The notes under the pieces were generated by a model, which saw nothing but the letters and a program-made list of their open reading frames with translations, had not been told where the DNA came from and ran no database searches. This document shows positions 33,977 through 47,041 of a DNA stretch of 64,000 bases, one piece after another. Positions within the stretch are counted from its first letter, which is position 1. Each line of letters opens with the position of its first letter. The position numbers and the translations under genes are program-made. This stretch comes from Apostichopus japonicus (lineage: Eukaryota > Echinodermata > Holothuroidea > Aspidochirotida > Stichopodidae): assembly GCF_037975245.1 (NCBI RefSeq), contig NC_092579.1, positions 10,593,678 through 10,657,677 of the forward strand, written 5' to 3'.

Positions 33977-36774
33977 ATCCCTGGTAGAAATTCCAGTAGA
34001 ACCCACTTAAAAAATCAACTAGGTTCTACATGGGCCTACTATGTTTAACTGGTTTTTAACTGTGTTTAACTGGGTCTTATTGGGTTCCAACTGGGCTATG
34101 CTGAACATGAGCTAGTTTCAACTGGGTTTACACAATGTTCAACTGGGTTTGTTCAGACCCAACTGAGTTTGAACTATGTTTGAACTGATCCAGTTGGGCT
34201 TCAACTATAGGTTTCACTGGTTTTTGCACTAGCCCAACTGGGTTTGAACTATGTTGACTGGTGAACTTGCCCTGTTGGTGTTGAACTTTCAACTGGTTTT
34301 GCACTGGCCCAACTGTGTTTGGATTATTGGCTGCTGAACTGACCCAGCTGGGGTTTAACTAGGTTTGACTGGTTTGCATAAGCCCAACTGGGTTTGAACT
34401 ATGTTTACTGGTGAGCTTACCCTGTTGGGGTTGAACTAGGTTTCACACTGGTCCAACTGGGTTTTGACTATGTTGACTGCTTTTATTTTAGGCGTAATTA
34501 TCAAGAATATTAAAATGTAAGTTCGTAAGCAGTAACCGTATCGTGATATATTGAAAATGCTAAATTAGCCAACGTATGAGGGGTGTAAAATAAATCTTTG
34601 TCATATTTATCACAGTTATGATTAAACGATTACATTTTTGTACCGCAATGATTAAAAATACGAAATATTTACTATATAATAAATTTGAAAAAATTATGTT
34701 ATACTTTGTTCGTCGATTTGAACAATTGGTAGGCAAAATGCCTTCCTAGTGCAAAATAGTATGATCCGACTAAATTTGAACTTTGACATTTGTCCCTTGC
34801 GTTAGCGCTAAATTTATAAATTCCGAATCTGCGAACCACATACGCCAACAGAAGCTTCGCAGAATAATCGCATTTGTAACCGATTTTGCCAACAATTTTA
34901 AATTATTACCGCGGCTAAGTTCCCTCCTTTGTGATCTTGCAGTATCTTTATATTATTGACACATACTTGTAACATTATAATTGATTGTAAACGTGCTCTT
35001 TATCATAAATATTTGAATTGAACAGAAACTATATATAGTGACCTAGGACTATAGTATAGGCTAGGCCTAACAAACCGGTTCCCTACTAGGTATACTACAT
35101 GGTACAATTGCTAACGTTAGACATATCCTAACGCTATAGTTGCCTAGCTATAGGGGCCTAACCTAGTTATACTCAAGTTAATTTACACCTATATTTAGCC
35201 GCATGATTTTAGGAAAGTTATCGTCAACTAGCAAACATAATAGCAATTTTCAAAACTTACGCAATTGCCTTGATTGTTGTTTTAAACATGAAGTGTCCTA
35301 TTGCCGGCATAATAACATACTTTGCAAAAGTCATTAGCCTAGTGAAGTGTAAAGCATACGCGTATATGCTACAACTGTGAGGAAGCCCTACACTGAACAT
35401 TATGAACATATGATTAAACTATCAATCTAATTTAAAGTGAGGCTTCATTTGTGCAGTGTAAGATGGTCAGCTCTTACATAAAGTTTTGTTTTGTACCATA
35501 GTTTTACTTGTTTATTAGTGCAGTGCTCACTGTACAGAGGGCTATACATTTGTACAGTATATTTGTATGTTGTCTTGTGGCAGCATAAGGGTTGATTTAA
35601 TAACAAAGTTCTGTCTCTCTTCTGGGTTGCTAGGCAACTATCTTGTTCTTCCTGAAAATTAGCCCTCACAGGAAATGGGGTCTGTGTGTATATATTTTAG
35701 GAACAAAGGAGTTTAGTGAGGGTAAAGGGAGTTGGCAGTTGGCTATGAGTATCTGAGCAAGGCAGTTGTGAAAGAAGAGAAAGATAGTTTAATGGCTGGA
35801 TAGTTTGTTTTAAACCTTAATTTACATAGTTCAGGTTACTGTAGACCTTATTATTTTATGGAAGTTGTGATATTCAACTGACAGTCTGGGACACTATTTA
35901 TTATAAAGGATACTATTTACTATAAAGGATATTATTTTACAATAAAGGATATTCCATGACACCATCACTTATAAAGGACATTATTTTACTACAAAGGATA
36001 TTGACATTATTTTACTGAAAGGATACCCTGGAACACATGTAAATTAAAGGATACTTTTTGATGGGATCGGACATTCATAATACCATTTATTGGGTTCAAC
36101 TATACTGATGTCGTGGAAGACCTGAGGTCGTAGAATACTTCAATGTCACCAGCAGGCCAACTCACCAGAACAGACTTTTAAATTAAGTGTATTTCTTTAT
36201 ATTTTGGGTGTGCACCTCACGACTGTAGGTTGTTTTATTTAATTCTTTGACTGGGCCCAGATCAGCTGTAAATTGTTTGTTATTCATAATTATAATTTCT
36301 TTTGATCCAATCCAGTTGATTTCTCCATTTTTTATGTGTCTTGCTCTGTGTTAGGTCATCACACCAAACCCAGAGTTCTCTGATCAAGAACAAACATTTA
36401 TTTTCAGTGGCTCACACCCTTACATACAGTATAGATCTACTGTTAAAAAATGGAAACTTCTTATAGTGTCGTGTTACTGTTATATAAGTGTAGATAAATA
36501 ACATTAGTTGAGAATCCCAGTTCAAACTATTTAAAAATATAAGCAGTAAAACATAGTTCACCCAGTTTAACCTAGCAAAACATAGTTCACCCAGTTGAAC
36601 CCAGTAAAACATAGTTGACCCAGTAAAACATAGTTGAACCCAGTAAAACATAGCTGAACCAGTTGGGAACCCCAGTTCACCCATTTCAACCTAGTTCAAA
36701 TTTGGGCCAATTTCCGTATAGAAAATTCCAGTTGAACCCAGTTCAAAAGTTCAACTGGAATTTCCACCAGGGAT
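33977..36774. mobile_element. 2.8-kb element with AACTGGGTT subterminal repeats
   Basis: Inverted ends ATCCCTGGTAGAAATTCCAG and CTGGAATTTCCACCAGGGAT. Flanks share GAT (33974-33976, 36775-36777), or AT if the ends are taken as CCCTGG. Subterminal regions consist of AACTGGGTTTGAACTATGTT-type repeats on the left (33990-34480) and their inverse on the right (36530-36750). The interior (34490-36500) is AT-rich, with small AAAGGATA tandem repeats near 35905-36060 and no recognised transposase. It disrupts a MULE transposase exon. Superfamily uncertain (a 2- or 3-bp TSD would fit CMC-type or Harbinger-type). Confidence 0.7.
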
Positions 36775-36860
36775 GATCTTCAAGTGAGCTGCACCAATGA
36801 AAGATACACTAGACTCTCTGCTGACAGGTCATATTGCCCTGACTTGCAGTACTGTTACAG
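36775..36860 (+). pseudogene. MULE transposase exon, right half after the insertion
   Basis: Reads DDLQVSCTNERYTRLSADRS then YCPDLQYCYR and ends at donor TTACAG|GTGAGA. ADRS-CPDL is a recognisable landmark of the family just before the catalytic domain. The frame is the continuation of 33776-33976, showing that one exon was split. Confidence 0.6.
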
Positions 36861-37458
36861 GTGAGACTCAAGTGATGTTTGTATATCATTAATAACCTAG
36901 GACATACAAATGAAAAAAAAAGTTCTATGAAATGCATGTACAATTAGTGGTTAATCTCAGCACCAATACAGAAGTTTAGTAATATTTATGGAAAAAATCG
37001 GAAGATGTACATGCAGGACTGGATGGCTTACTACACATTTCAGTTGTTTCAATGTTGGAAACAATAACGACTGACTTCCACAAAAGTTGTAAAAAAAAGT
37101 TTGTTACAGGTTCAAACAGGTGGCCAATGTATAATATAAGAAAATAAATGCATAATACCAAATAGTGTGAATGGATTTAATTAGAGTTTGTTTGTTTTTT
37201 TATTGGTTGAGCTAGACACAAAATACCAGAGGAAGTGCCATTGTTCATTGTTTCCCCAAATTTTCTAAATTCAAATCCCTATATGCATATCAGCACAGAT
37301 CCTCAATTACTACATTTTTTTAACTTTTGGGTTGACAATTAACAGTGATTTTATATTTTCGAATTAATACCAATTGCAAAAATATATATATCTTTGATGT
37401 AAAGTTTAAAGGATTTGTTTCTTTTGTTTGTTTTGTTTTTGTTTTTGTTTGCTTTTGC

Positions 37459-39397
37459 AGGGTATTTTAAGTTATTAAGTTATTTTAAGCACAAAACACA
37501 CTATGGAGACACTGAAGGAGAGAAGATGATGCTTTTTCTGGATAACAAGGTACAAGATTTCAATGAGAAGAACAACGATGAATGCGTCAAAATTGTCACC
37601 ACGCCAGATAGCCAAACAATCAGTGCTATCTGTACACCACTTATCAAGAGGGTCCATTCCATGTGGAAGTTCAGTAAGGAAATGGTCTTTTTGGACTCCT
37701 CAGGCAACATGGACCGTCAGAACTGTAGAGTGTTCTTGATGTTGACTCACAGCCCCGCTGGTGCACTACCTCTTGGCGTTGCTATCACCACATCAGAGTT
37801 GGAGGCAACATTGACATCTGCCTTCAAACTGTTGGAGTCGGTTTTCCCCGAGAATTCATTCTTCAATTCAAAGAATGGTCCGGATGTGCTCATGACGGAT
37901 GACTGTACCTCCCTTCGTTTAGCTCTAAACGATGTTTACCCTGAAAGCGTGTAGTTGCTCTGCACTTACCACCTACTGAAAGCTATGTGAAGATGGCTGT
38001 GGGATAGCAAACACAAGGTGAAAAAAAATATAGACCGCTCCTTCTCAATAGCTTCAATATATGCAGAGATAGAGGCCGACCTGCAACACAAGTTTGAACG
38101 TGTAATATTAGATCCAGTTGCACAGAAGTACAGCAGCTTCATCACTCATGTCCAGGAGACATATGAGAGCAGTGTGTTGTTGTCACTGGCACATAGGCAG
38201 GATCTCAGAATCAGGGGAAACAACACCACAGCCTATTGTGAAGCTGCAATTAGGATTCTCAAAGACAAAATATTCTACAGGTTGAAAGCATTCAATGTAT
38301 GTCAACTGACAGATTTCATCCTCACCAGGTTTGAAGACTACAACATCAGAAAACTCACCGACATTGCCAACAAACGCCTCAGCAACACCAGCCTTGCATC
38401 CCGGTTCTACCCCTCCCCTAAAGACGTCTCACCAGATGCGGTCAGTCGTACAGAAAATGAGGATGAATACACTGTTGAGAGTTCCAAAGAGCAAGTCCTG
38501 TATCATCTCAATTTTGAGATTGGTACTTGCACTTACCCTGTTGGCGAAACTGGGGCTACTTGCAAACACCAAGCAGCAGCCATTCTTAAGTACAGTTTGG
38601 ATTCAACCAACTTCCTCCCCGTTCAGTCGGTTGAGATGAGGAAGCTCTTCCATACCTTGGCTACTGGTGAGACGGCGATGGATGACAGATGGTTTCAGCC
38701 CTTACGGAGTGGCATATTAGTGCCAGGTAACGAGATCCAAGTAGATGGAGGGGAAAGGAATCAGCAAGTGACCAGTGAGGAAGACATCACAGATGCCGGA
38801 GAACCTACATGTAGGCAAGACCCTCAAATTCTACAGATCCAGTCTCTTAGAGCTCAGGCAAGTCTGGCCAATTCATTTGACCGACGCAATTCCCAGCATC
38901 TTCAAGTTCAACCCGGCCAACTCATCTAGAGGATGAGCTGCAGGATACATTTCAGTCAATAAACGAGGAGCTCAAGAGTGATGATGGCGAGTTTCAGCAA
39001 GCAGTCCAGCATTTCATTTCAAATTACAGGAAGCTCACCACGCGTAGTCATCTGATCAGTGCCTTTTGCACATTTGGCAAGTACAGAAGGGTTTCTGTGT
39101 ACTTGAGGCACAGATACAAGGCAGGAGGGATGCAGACATCTTCAAAAATCTTCTAAAATTGAAGTCTAGCCGACATCGGTTGCCAGACGAAAGATGCCGA
39201 TGGGCGGGAGGAGGAGGCTTACTGTGGGACGGCCATCAAAAGCTATGTTTACACCAGAGGATGCTTATGCCACCCAAAGCAAAGGAAATAAAAGGCATGA
39301 GCTCCCTCAGAAAAGGAGACAACCTGCACCACATAACGTATCATTCTATGTGTCTCAAAATACATTACTAGGCAAGAGCCATTCTTCCAAAATGTAA
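37459..39397 (+). pseudogene. MULE transposase catalytic and SWIM-finger exon
   Basis: After acceptor TTTGCTTTTGCAG the frame reads GYFKLLSYFKHKTHYGDTEG and enters the DDE domain. First Asp is in MVFLDSSGNMD (codon 37694-37696), second in DVLMTDDCTSLRLAL (37898-37903). Then comes the MULE CxxH motif LCTYHLLKAM (Cys 37961, His 37970). Two nonsense codons interrupt one otherwise continuous frame: TAG 37952-37954 and TGA 37988-37990 (a Trp position in the family). A SWIM finger follows at 38528-38569 (TCTYPVGETGATCKHQ), with Tyr replacing its second Cys. Beyond 38930 the tail (DELQDTFQSINEELKSDDGE; LTTRSHLISAFCTFGKY; GGRRRLTVGRPSKAMFTPED) continues in shifting frames to TGA near 39397. Not functional. 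Confidence 0.85.
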
Positions 39398-42300
39398 GAA
39401 ACATGTTTTCAGTGTGATTCAATTTAAAGGGTCAATGAAATCATGATGGATCTTTAGGAACAGTTTAGCCATTTCTACTTCTCTTTATGTACTTAAAGTA
39501 TATGTAATTAACTTTCCTTTTTTGATTTATGTTAGTAAAAGTGCCCTTTTTTAAGCTTTCAATTTGTTCATGCTTTTAATGACAAACGAGGTTGTTGTTC
39601 TGATGTCATTTCAGGAAGACGCTGTTCAGATTAGGGGTTTTCTGTTCAAATTGTGAGCGCAAAAATGTGCTAATTGAAAACGTTAGAAAATTGTGCTTAT
39701 TGGCTATTACCATATATACAAAACAGGGAATCCCCTAAGAAAGAATATTCTAACACAAGAAAATTTCAAAAATCAAAATTAGGATGTGTTCCTGCTGAAA
39801 TATAACATAGCGGTTTCCAACTTAAATAACATCGCATCTTTGCTCATGAATGTAGAAATTCAAACTAGCATAAAAAAAAACGTGCAACAAAAGGTATAAA
39901 CACATTTTTTCCCCTTTTGATTTTTGTCCTACAATTTTATCAAGCTGTATATTTCTTGCGCAAATTGTACGAGAAACAAAAGAGAATTGCATGTAATCTG
40001 TTTGGAGCAACAGTCCCAATGTCCTCATGCTAGAACAGTTTGGGGTCATTTTTAATTATCATATTTAACTTAGTACATACATTGTAAACATGTTTAAAAC
40101 AATCAACAAAAAAGAGTTTGGGATATTAAGCTTGGAACAAAATATGTTTTGTTATATTATGATTAACTACTTTCAAACATTGTCCAATTGAAGTCAACAG
40201 TTACTTTGGGCATGGCAGAACCCTACCTCCATGCTTTGGGGAAATTTTTATCTTATTTCATACAGGTCAATTATTGACAGCACCCTGCTGCCAAGTTGTT
40301 GTTTTGCTTTAATTTGTTTCCAGATGAAATACCCAACATTCTTTTGAATTTTGATATGTAGTAACTGTTGAGAGTTTTTTGTTTTTCTTTGAGGGTAGGG
40401 GAGGGGTGGGGCGGGGAATGTGAAGCATGCACAAAGTATGTCTTGCTTTATTACGTGCCAATTAAGAAATAGCTGTGTTGACTCGACTATTTTAAAGTAA
40501 GTATCGAACTGAGGAAAAAGTACGATTATGTTGGAATAGCTTCAATTCGGTTTCACACATGCAGGTACAACCAGTACATATTCTGCATTATTGTATTTTT
40601 CTCAATTGTTCAAAACATACCGTGTTGATGAAATGTACAGAGGCATTTGTAAACCATTCATTTCTTAGTAATCGAAATGGATATATTGCTACAATGTACA
40701 AACTTTATATAAGCGAATATCAAGGTCAAGTACAACTTGGGGAAAAGTAGCCATCAGTATATACATTTACATAGAGTGTATTGTTCACAAGAATGGAAGG
40801 TTGACCAGAGTGACATACCAAAGCTGAAGTATGTGATTTGTCAAATATGGCCCAGTGCATAAGTATGACGTACCCCCTGTGGCATAAGGTATGGTTTTAT
40901 CAAAAATCATCTGGTTCACATATACTAAGATAAGTGGGGTGGGAAGTCAAATGGTATGCTTTGAATGTATGGTTGTGAGATAATTTAAAATAATTTCTGT
41001 CAATAAAATCAACAACATTACCAATAAAAAGTCTGCGTGAGTGCTATTACATTTCATAAGCAATTTTGTCAATTCCCTTTACTTGACATTTCGAGATCAA
41101 AATCTTTACTTGTTAGATGGGTTAATTATTGGGGTGATTGGTAAAAAAATATGAGGGGGAGGGTCGTAGGGGTTTCCCTTGCCTTGGCCAAGTACATGTA
41201 GTCTGTATTTTTACAGTGCTTCAGAAAGTTATGAGTTGAAAACTTTCAACAAGAGCACAGTGGTTAGATTTCACTTTAATTCCCACTCTTTATATTCCTT
41301 ATAATTTTACAAATATCCATCAAGGTTAGGATAGTGTTGCATAAGTATAATGACTGCTGGATTGCAGAATATCACTGCTGAAGAAACTGTTGCTAATTTC
41401 CATTTCCTATTTTGATTATGCATGACCATTGTGTTTAGTTTTTGCTTTGTAACTTGTTAAATTTGTTGCTTCCTGATATCTTTGTATTTTACTAAGTATT
41501 ACAAATGTTTGGTTTGCATATTCACAATATTGTGAAACATTATAGGGCTTTGCCAGAGATTGTACGTGTACTGGTATGATGATAAGGAGACCAACATAAA
41601 GCTGATTCATGTTACCAGTCATAAGTGAGTTTTGTTGTTATATTTATTTATAAGACCTTTATGGTGGTCTACATTCGATTGATCATAAAGGGTGACGCAA
41701 CAACAACAGCAGTGGATCGCGCTGAGCGAGCCATCTATAGTTGGCCTTGGTGCCACTGGTCTGGGATAACCATTAAGCACCTCTTTAGAGGCTGAATGGT
41801 TAGTATGTTTAGTCAAATGCTTTGTTTTATTGCTTAATTTGTGATTTGTGTCAGAACCATTGGCCTGTCTGGTGAAATACTTCAACTGCTTCAGTTGGTG
41901 TTTTGATGTATCAGTATGTTTGGCCAGTGAAGATTGATTGACTCCGAAATTGTTTTCCTTTGTCTCGGATATCGTATGATACGTATTGCGCGCACTTAGC
42001 AGTAAATAGTAAGTTGTAAAATGTAAATTTGAATGATTACAGTTTTATGGTTTGATTATTAAATTGTCATTTTGTTTTCACATTTTGTCTACAGGGTTTT
42101 GTCTAACGTCACTGACAGGCGTTCTAATAAAGTACATTTGCAATCCCATCTTGGTTTCTGTGTGTCCAATGATTGGTGCAAAATAGTGGCTCACATTTCA
42201 AAATCATGATTTCAGTGTGGAAAATTTTAACACATTTAGTAGGAAAAACTTTTAATTTTTAGACAAGATCCACAGGATTTGTACGTAGGGTTAAAAATGG

Positions 42301-42760
42301 GACTATCTATCCTTTCATGAAAATGAGATGTATGTCTTACTTGAAACTTGAAATAAAGATTTTTGATTTCTTAATAGAAGTTACAATGAAGTGCATAAAT
42401 TCGGACCACTATGATGATTTGTAATGTCCATGGACTATCTTAAAGCCTATACCTGATTTAAGTTTGCATTATATTAAATCACCAGCCGATACGCAGACTA
42501 TAAGTCCACTACATTAGCCATAACACCTCCAAAAATTAATAATTGATGTGACGATTTGATCGCGCTTTAATTTGTATTTCTTTAGCCCGCGTCCCATCAC
42601 TTATTTTCTTCAATTCTCACTTGGTAATCCTCGGCCAAAAAGCAAACTGCATTACGTGTAAAACTGTATGGCGGAGATCTATTGCTTTGTACAGCGTATA
42701 TAGTGCCCACGTACACACGGGCCCCCACACGTGTATTACAGCGATCTATGAGTAACGCGT
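39398..42760. other. MULE 3' internal region without gene
   Basis: About 3.4 kb between the transposase remnant and the right TIR. Contains purely short, motif-less open frames. Possibly once carried a second gene, but nothing is recognisable. Confidence 0.4.
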
Positions 42761-42862
42761 GTCCATGAGTAACACGCATGCGCGAGAGTTTGGATACGCC
42801 TATATATGATAATTGCCTCTGACCCTCCTAGGGAAAAAAAATTACGCGGCCGTGGGCCGGAC

Positions 42863-45138
42863 AATTTTTCGATCCAAATCTCTTGGAAAAACAAGGATCA
42901 TCGAATGTATATATTTCATTTATCTAATAAATGTACATGAAAAATGAAGGGGGAATTTTTACTATTTCAATGACCAAGTGCATTTTGATCTCTGATAGTA
43001 GATAACATAAAGTACGAGAACTTTTCACAATGTGATTCAGTTTGATTTAAACAACAATTCTATAGGCCTAGATCAGTTTCTTGAATATGTGGCCCGAGAA
43101 ATGTTTTCAGCGGCTACATTACTCAATATTTCCCTTGTATTATCTTTAAGACTATATAAGGCCATATGAGATACACACAAAATAGAAAATTTACTTAAAT
43201 ATTATTCAGATCAGTATAACAGTCTCGCCTTAAGTTGAATACGTTGCTAGACAGATGAAGTGAATGCAAATATTCTGGAAATCTCAGAGTCAACATTGCA
43301 AAATAATTGTGACAAGGGTGTACCGTATATTCAGAACTAATGTCTTGCCGGGATGTGCCCGAATCAATATTAATGTGGATCTTCTGATCATAGGCATAAC
43401 AGGGGCGTCGGAAGCTATTTGGGATTGGTACGGCAGATAAGAGTGTGGTCATCTATAATTATTATCGGGGGGACGTTTGGTAGGTCAAACTAGCGTAATG
43501 GAGAAAATTTTGAAAAAATGCCTCCCAGATTGCAGGAAACGGCACTTCCCGAGCTTGAAAACAAGACCCCTGCCATGCCAGAATAGTCACAGTTAGCCTA
43601 CTTGCTTGTTTCATTTTGGTTCTTTAAATTTTGCAAGTTTTTTTTTTCTTAGCCCTACATTTGTTTTTGTTTTTGCGCCGTGAATATTGGTACCGGCTCC
43701 GACGCCTCTGCATAAGGGACTGTTTTTTCAACTTCGTGGGGAGGTTGGGTCTGTGCTATGTTCCACTTAACCTTAGTAATATACTGCCCGAAAATATATA
43801 TTAATGAGGTGGGATTGAGTAGAGAATAAACATTGTCGGTAGAAATAGCAATTAAGTTAATTTAATACCAGTAGCATGATTCTGTAACAGATTTTATAGG
43901 GAAGCTCTAAGTCTTGCATATATTATATGTATGTGTGAATACATGTGTGTGTGTGTTGGTGTATGTATTTGTGTATTAATCTATGTTTGTGTGTATAATT
44001 TCCTCCTATACCTGTGACTGCTGAGTGACGCCCTGACCGTACCAGCTAACATAACGAATGAATCAATCGTCTTGAAAACGCGCCGTTGCAAACAATTCAA
44101 CATAATGTCCAATTCAGTACATTAGTCCGTTCGGATATTCAATAACCTAGGCTCGTAGTCGTTTGCTTTAGTAGCTATACATGCCTAACGTTAGGCAATT
44201 GCTAAGGCAAGGAAATACCACGCATTCGTAGGGTTTGACATTCAAATGCCTAGGAAAATATTCGAAAGATTTTCTACATGTGCGAATTTCGTCAGAATTT
44301 CATGGACAAGGCACGTTCTACAACTTGGAAAAGCTAACGTTGATGTCGTCTGCAGTTGAGTACTTGTAACCTTGGTAACCGTGCAATATAAGCGTACCGT
44401 AGCCGCAAAGCATTATATATTTGACCACAAAAGTAACATTTGTTTCAGCAAAACGTTCACTATTTCTGCATCATAGATTTATGTTCATGCTTTTTTATGT
44501 AAGGAAGGATGATTTAATCTACATATTTATGTTTACAACAATTCTTTTGTTATAAGTTTGACGAAATGGATCGTTGATCTATGAAATTAGTGTTAGTAAA
44601 GTTAGTAAAATTGTATCAGTCTTTTTAACAGTAGGGGACGTTTATGGGAGAGGAGCTGTTTTAAATGGAATTCTAACGGCGTGAATTTACGGTATGGATG
44701 TATCCGTTAAATTACGTCGCACTGTTTCTCACGAATTTTTGCGCAGGCAACCTGGCTGCCAGTAAGTGCCCGTCACAAAACAACATGATTTTCTAAAACT
44801 ATATCGTAAGGACGTTATATAAATAAAATTGAAAAGAAAATCATAGTTCTATGTTCGTTGTTTATTTGTCCATTTGTATTAACACACCAATATTGAACCG
44901 CTTATACTATATTACTTGAGCTATCGCAATAATAATTTTGTAAAGATATGGAGGGTGCAAACAATAAATGATCAGGCACCTACCCACCTATTTGAACTCG
45001 ATCGGACTTACGGTTTAGGAGGAGTTTGCGACACACTCTTTCGGGCGATTTAGGCCAATTAAACCTCAGTTGACTTTTGACACCGACCACTAACATTTAA
45101 GTTTCTCCTATTTTAAAATTTTTCTTATCATTTTCTAC
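42863..45138. other. no gene recognised
   Basis: AT-rich flank right of the MULE. A few (GT)n stretches near 43930-44000; no exon or transposon end seen. Confidence 0.4.
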
Positions 45139-45143
45139 ATATC

Positions 45144-47041
45144 CAGGTGCGTATCCAGGGGGGGCGTTGGGGGCGCGCGCCCCCCGGGTAAGAAAAAGAG
45201 GAGAGGGAAAAAAAGAGAAGAAAAAGGGGAAAAAAGAGGGGGAAAAGAGGAGGAGGAGAGGAAGGAAGGGAAAAGAAAAAAAAAGAAAGAGAGAAAACGG
45301 AGAAAAGGAGGGAGTAAAAGAAAACTGCCAAGACACCGGGAAGAGAAAGAGGAACAGTAACATCATTCAGCGCTGATCCCTAATACATACACATGGCCGG
45401 GTAGCCAGTGACGGATCGAGGAATTCGGAAGGGGCGTGCGCCTCACTCAACCCCTTACACCGACAACTCCATTTTTGACGTTTCCATTTTTCCTCTCCAA
45501 CTAATGTATCTATATAAATACTATATATGGTCTATTATAACGCGTGTGTGTGTATGGAAGCCTTAAACAATTGAGCTATGAAACCAACTGTGGCTGGTCT
45601 CGAACTCGACCGAGTCGTCGAGGAACAAGACGCATTTCTGGAAGGGAGCGACCGCCCCCCCCCCCCGAGCATATATTTTTTTTATGATATCGCTATAGTA
45701 ATTTCAAAATAGAAAATGCTTAGATGCAACTTACAAGGCATGGGAAGTGTCATTTCCAGCGATCTGGGAGGCATTTTCGGCCAAAATTTTCTTGTGCGCT
45801 TCGCGCCAACTCGTGGTGGCGCTACGCTTAGATAGTTTGCCTACAGGCTTCGCCCCTCCCTTGGAAAAATATTCGCTGCGCACCTGTTCGAATTTGTAAA
45901 GCAAACAGCAGATATCACATCATATCAGTGAGCATGAAAATGGCGGTTCCAGGATGAACAGCCTCAAAACTGTCGATGTGTGTAGTCATAGGAACCAAAT
46001 TTGATTTGGGGGGCTGTAACGACTTACCCGATAAATATAACCTAAATTTTTCGCGCGCTCCGCGCGCGTTGAACAATACAATGTCAATATCATATAGGCA
46101 AGCCTCGGTTATTACATCGCATACCATCGTGTACCGTAAGGTCCGTGGAAATTGCGCAGTATACCGCGGGATGCTAATGTAAACAACGAAATGTCTTATG
46201 TAGATGGAGAAAAAGCATGGAGGTCCAATTATGTCAAATTCTCTTTTACATTAGTAATGGCGAATTAGTCGACCAAGCTTAGAACTTTATTTTAATTATC
46301 AAGGATATATTTTTTCATTTCCTTTAGCTATACATCATTGCAATTTATTTTTCTTTCAGTAGGAACCCCCCCCCCCCCACCTTCGCCTCCTACGCCTATG
46401 TGTGTAGTGTTCGGTTTCGGAAATATCTGGTATTATTTCATTTCCTTCAACCAAGTTTTATAATAGCCGTTATAAGAGGGTTTAATATTTGTACACCAAG
46501 AAATTAACTGTGTCTGAATTTTCGAAGATTCCCTGACCAACATTCTTCATTATACTTCCCTCTACTCGTGCAATTTTGGCCGGTCTGTTAGGGGTTCAAG
46601 GAGGTTTCTCTATATTAGTTGTCCATAGATGAAATTTTGTGCAACATTATGGGTATGCTTTGAAGTGAATTTTCAAATTCTGAACAAATAATGGGCTGAA
46701 AACCTTGAGAAGTGGGGCTGTCGGGTATTGTGGGCCGCGACGTAGAATCACCTACAAAGGCAATGATCCACAGGACATGCGATGAGGTCGAACATGATTT
46801 GTGACTGAAGAAAAGCTTCAAAAATTTTATGGATGAAAAAAAAACTATTGGGAAATACTTGGTTCTCAGGCAAAAGTGTACATCTGGTCGGTCATTTTCG
46901 AGCCCGAGAAGTGCCATTTCCGGTGATCTGGGGGGTATAAAAACCAGAATTTTTCTTGTACGCTGCGCGCCAACCGATGGTGGCGCTCCGCTTAGATAGT
47001 AATTCGCGCCCCCCGGGTTAAAAATCCTGGATACGCCCCTG
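45144..47041. mobile_element. hAT-like element, 5-bp TSD ATATC, intact copy 2
   Basis: Left end CAGGTGCGTATCCAGG and right end CCTGGATACGCCCCTG are inverted and flanked by ATATC (45139-45143, 47042-47046). 1,898 bp. It includes a polypurine tract (45189-45325), a GCCAGTGACGGATCGAGGA block, C/G homopolymers near 45654 and 46367, and GCGCGCTCCGCGCGCG. A second, damaged copy lies at 29018-31231. No complete transposase. The minus strand near 46615-46917 is open and similar in both copies (SCSTSSH, LLWIIAFVGDSTSRPTIP in copy 1), but I do not recognise it. Confidence 0.75.
45189..45325 (+). repeat. polypurine tract
   Basis: About 137 nt almost entirely A and G, shared in shorter form with 29018-29090. 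It is mirror-like and could form triplex DNA; it lies just inside the left end of the hAT-like element. Confidence 0.85.

Larger units (their letters stand above)
32221..42852 (+). mobile_element. 10.6-kb Mutator-like (MULE) transposon
   Basis: The 10-bp direct repeat TGGGCCGGAC lies at 32211-32220 and 42853-42862. Immediately inside are inverted copies of a ~85-bp TIR: left GCGTAATTTTTTTCCTAGGA, continuing through AATTATCATATATAGGCGTA and CGCGCATGCGTGTTACTC; right the same with ~5 extra terminal bases. A 10-bp TSD and the encoded transposase (next entries) identify a MULE. Just inside the left TIR (32332-32384) a near-palindromic GGGAGATGTTATAACAACTC unit is tandemly doubled. The element has itself received a MITE (33481-33702) and a 2.8-kb insertion (33977-36774). 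From 39398 to ~42760 I see no coding sequence. Confidence 0.85.

Noticed and set aside
45097-45366. Phe/Ser/Pro-rich open frames and a Lys/Glu-rich frame
   Set aside because: Translation of the polypurine tract; no other support.
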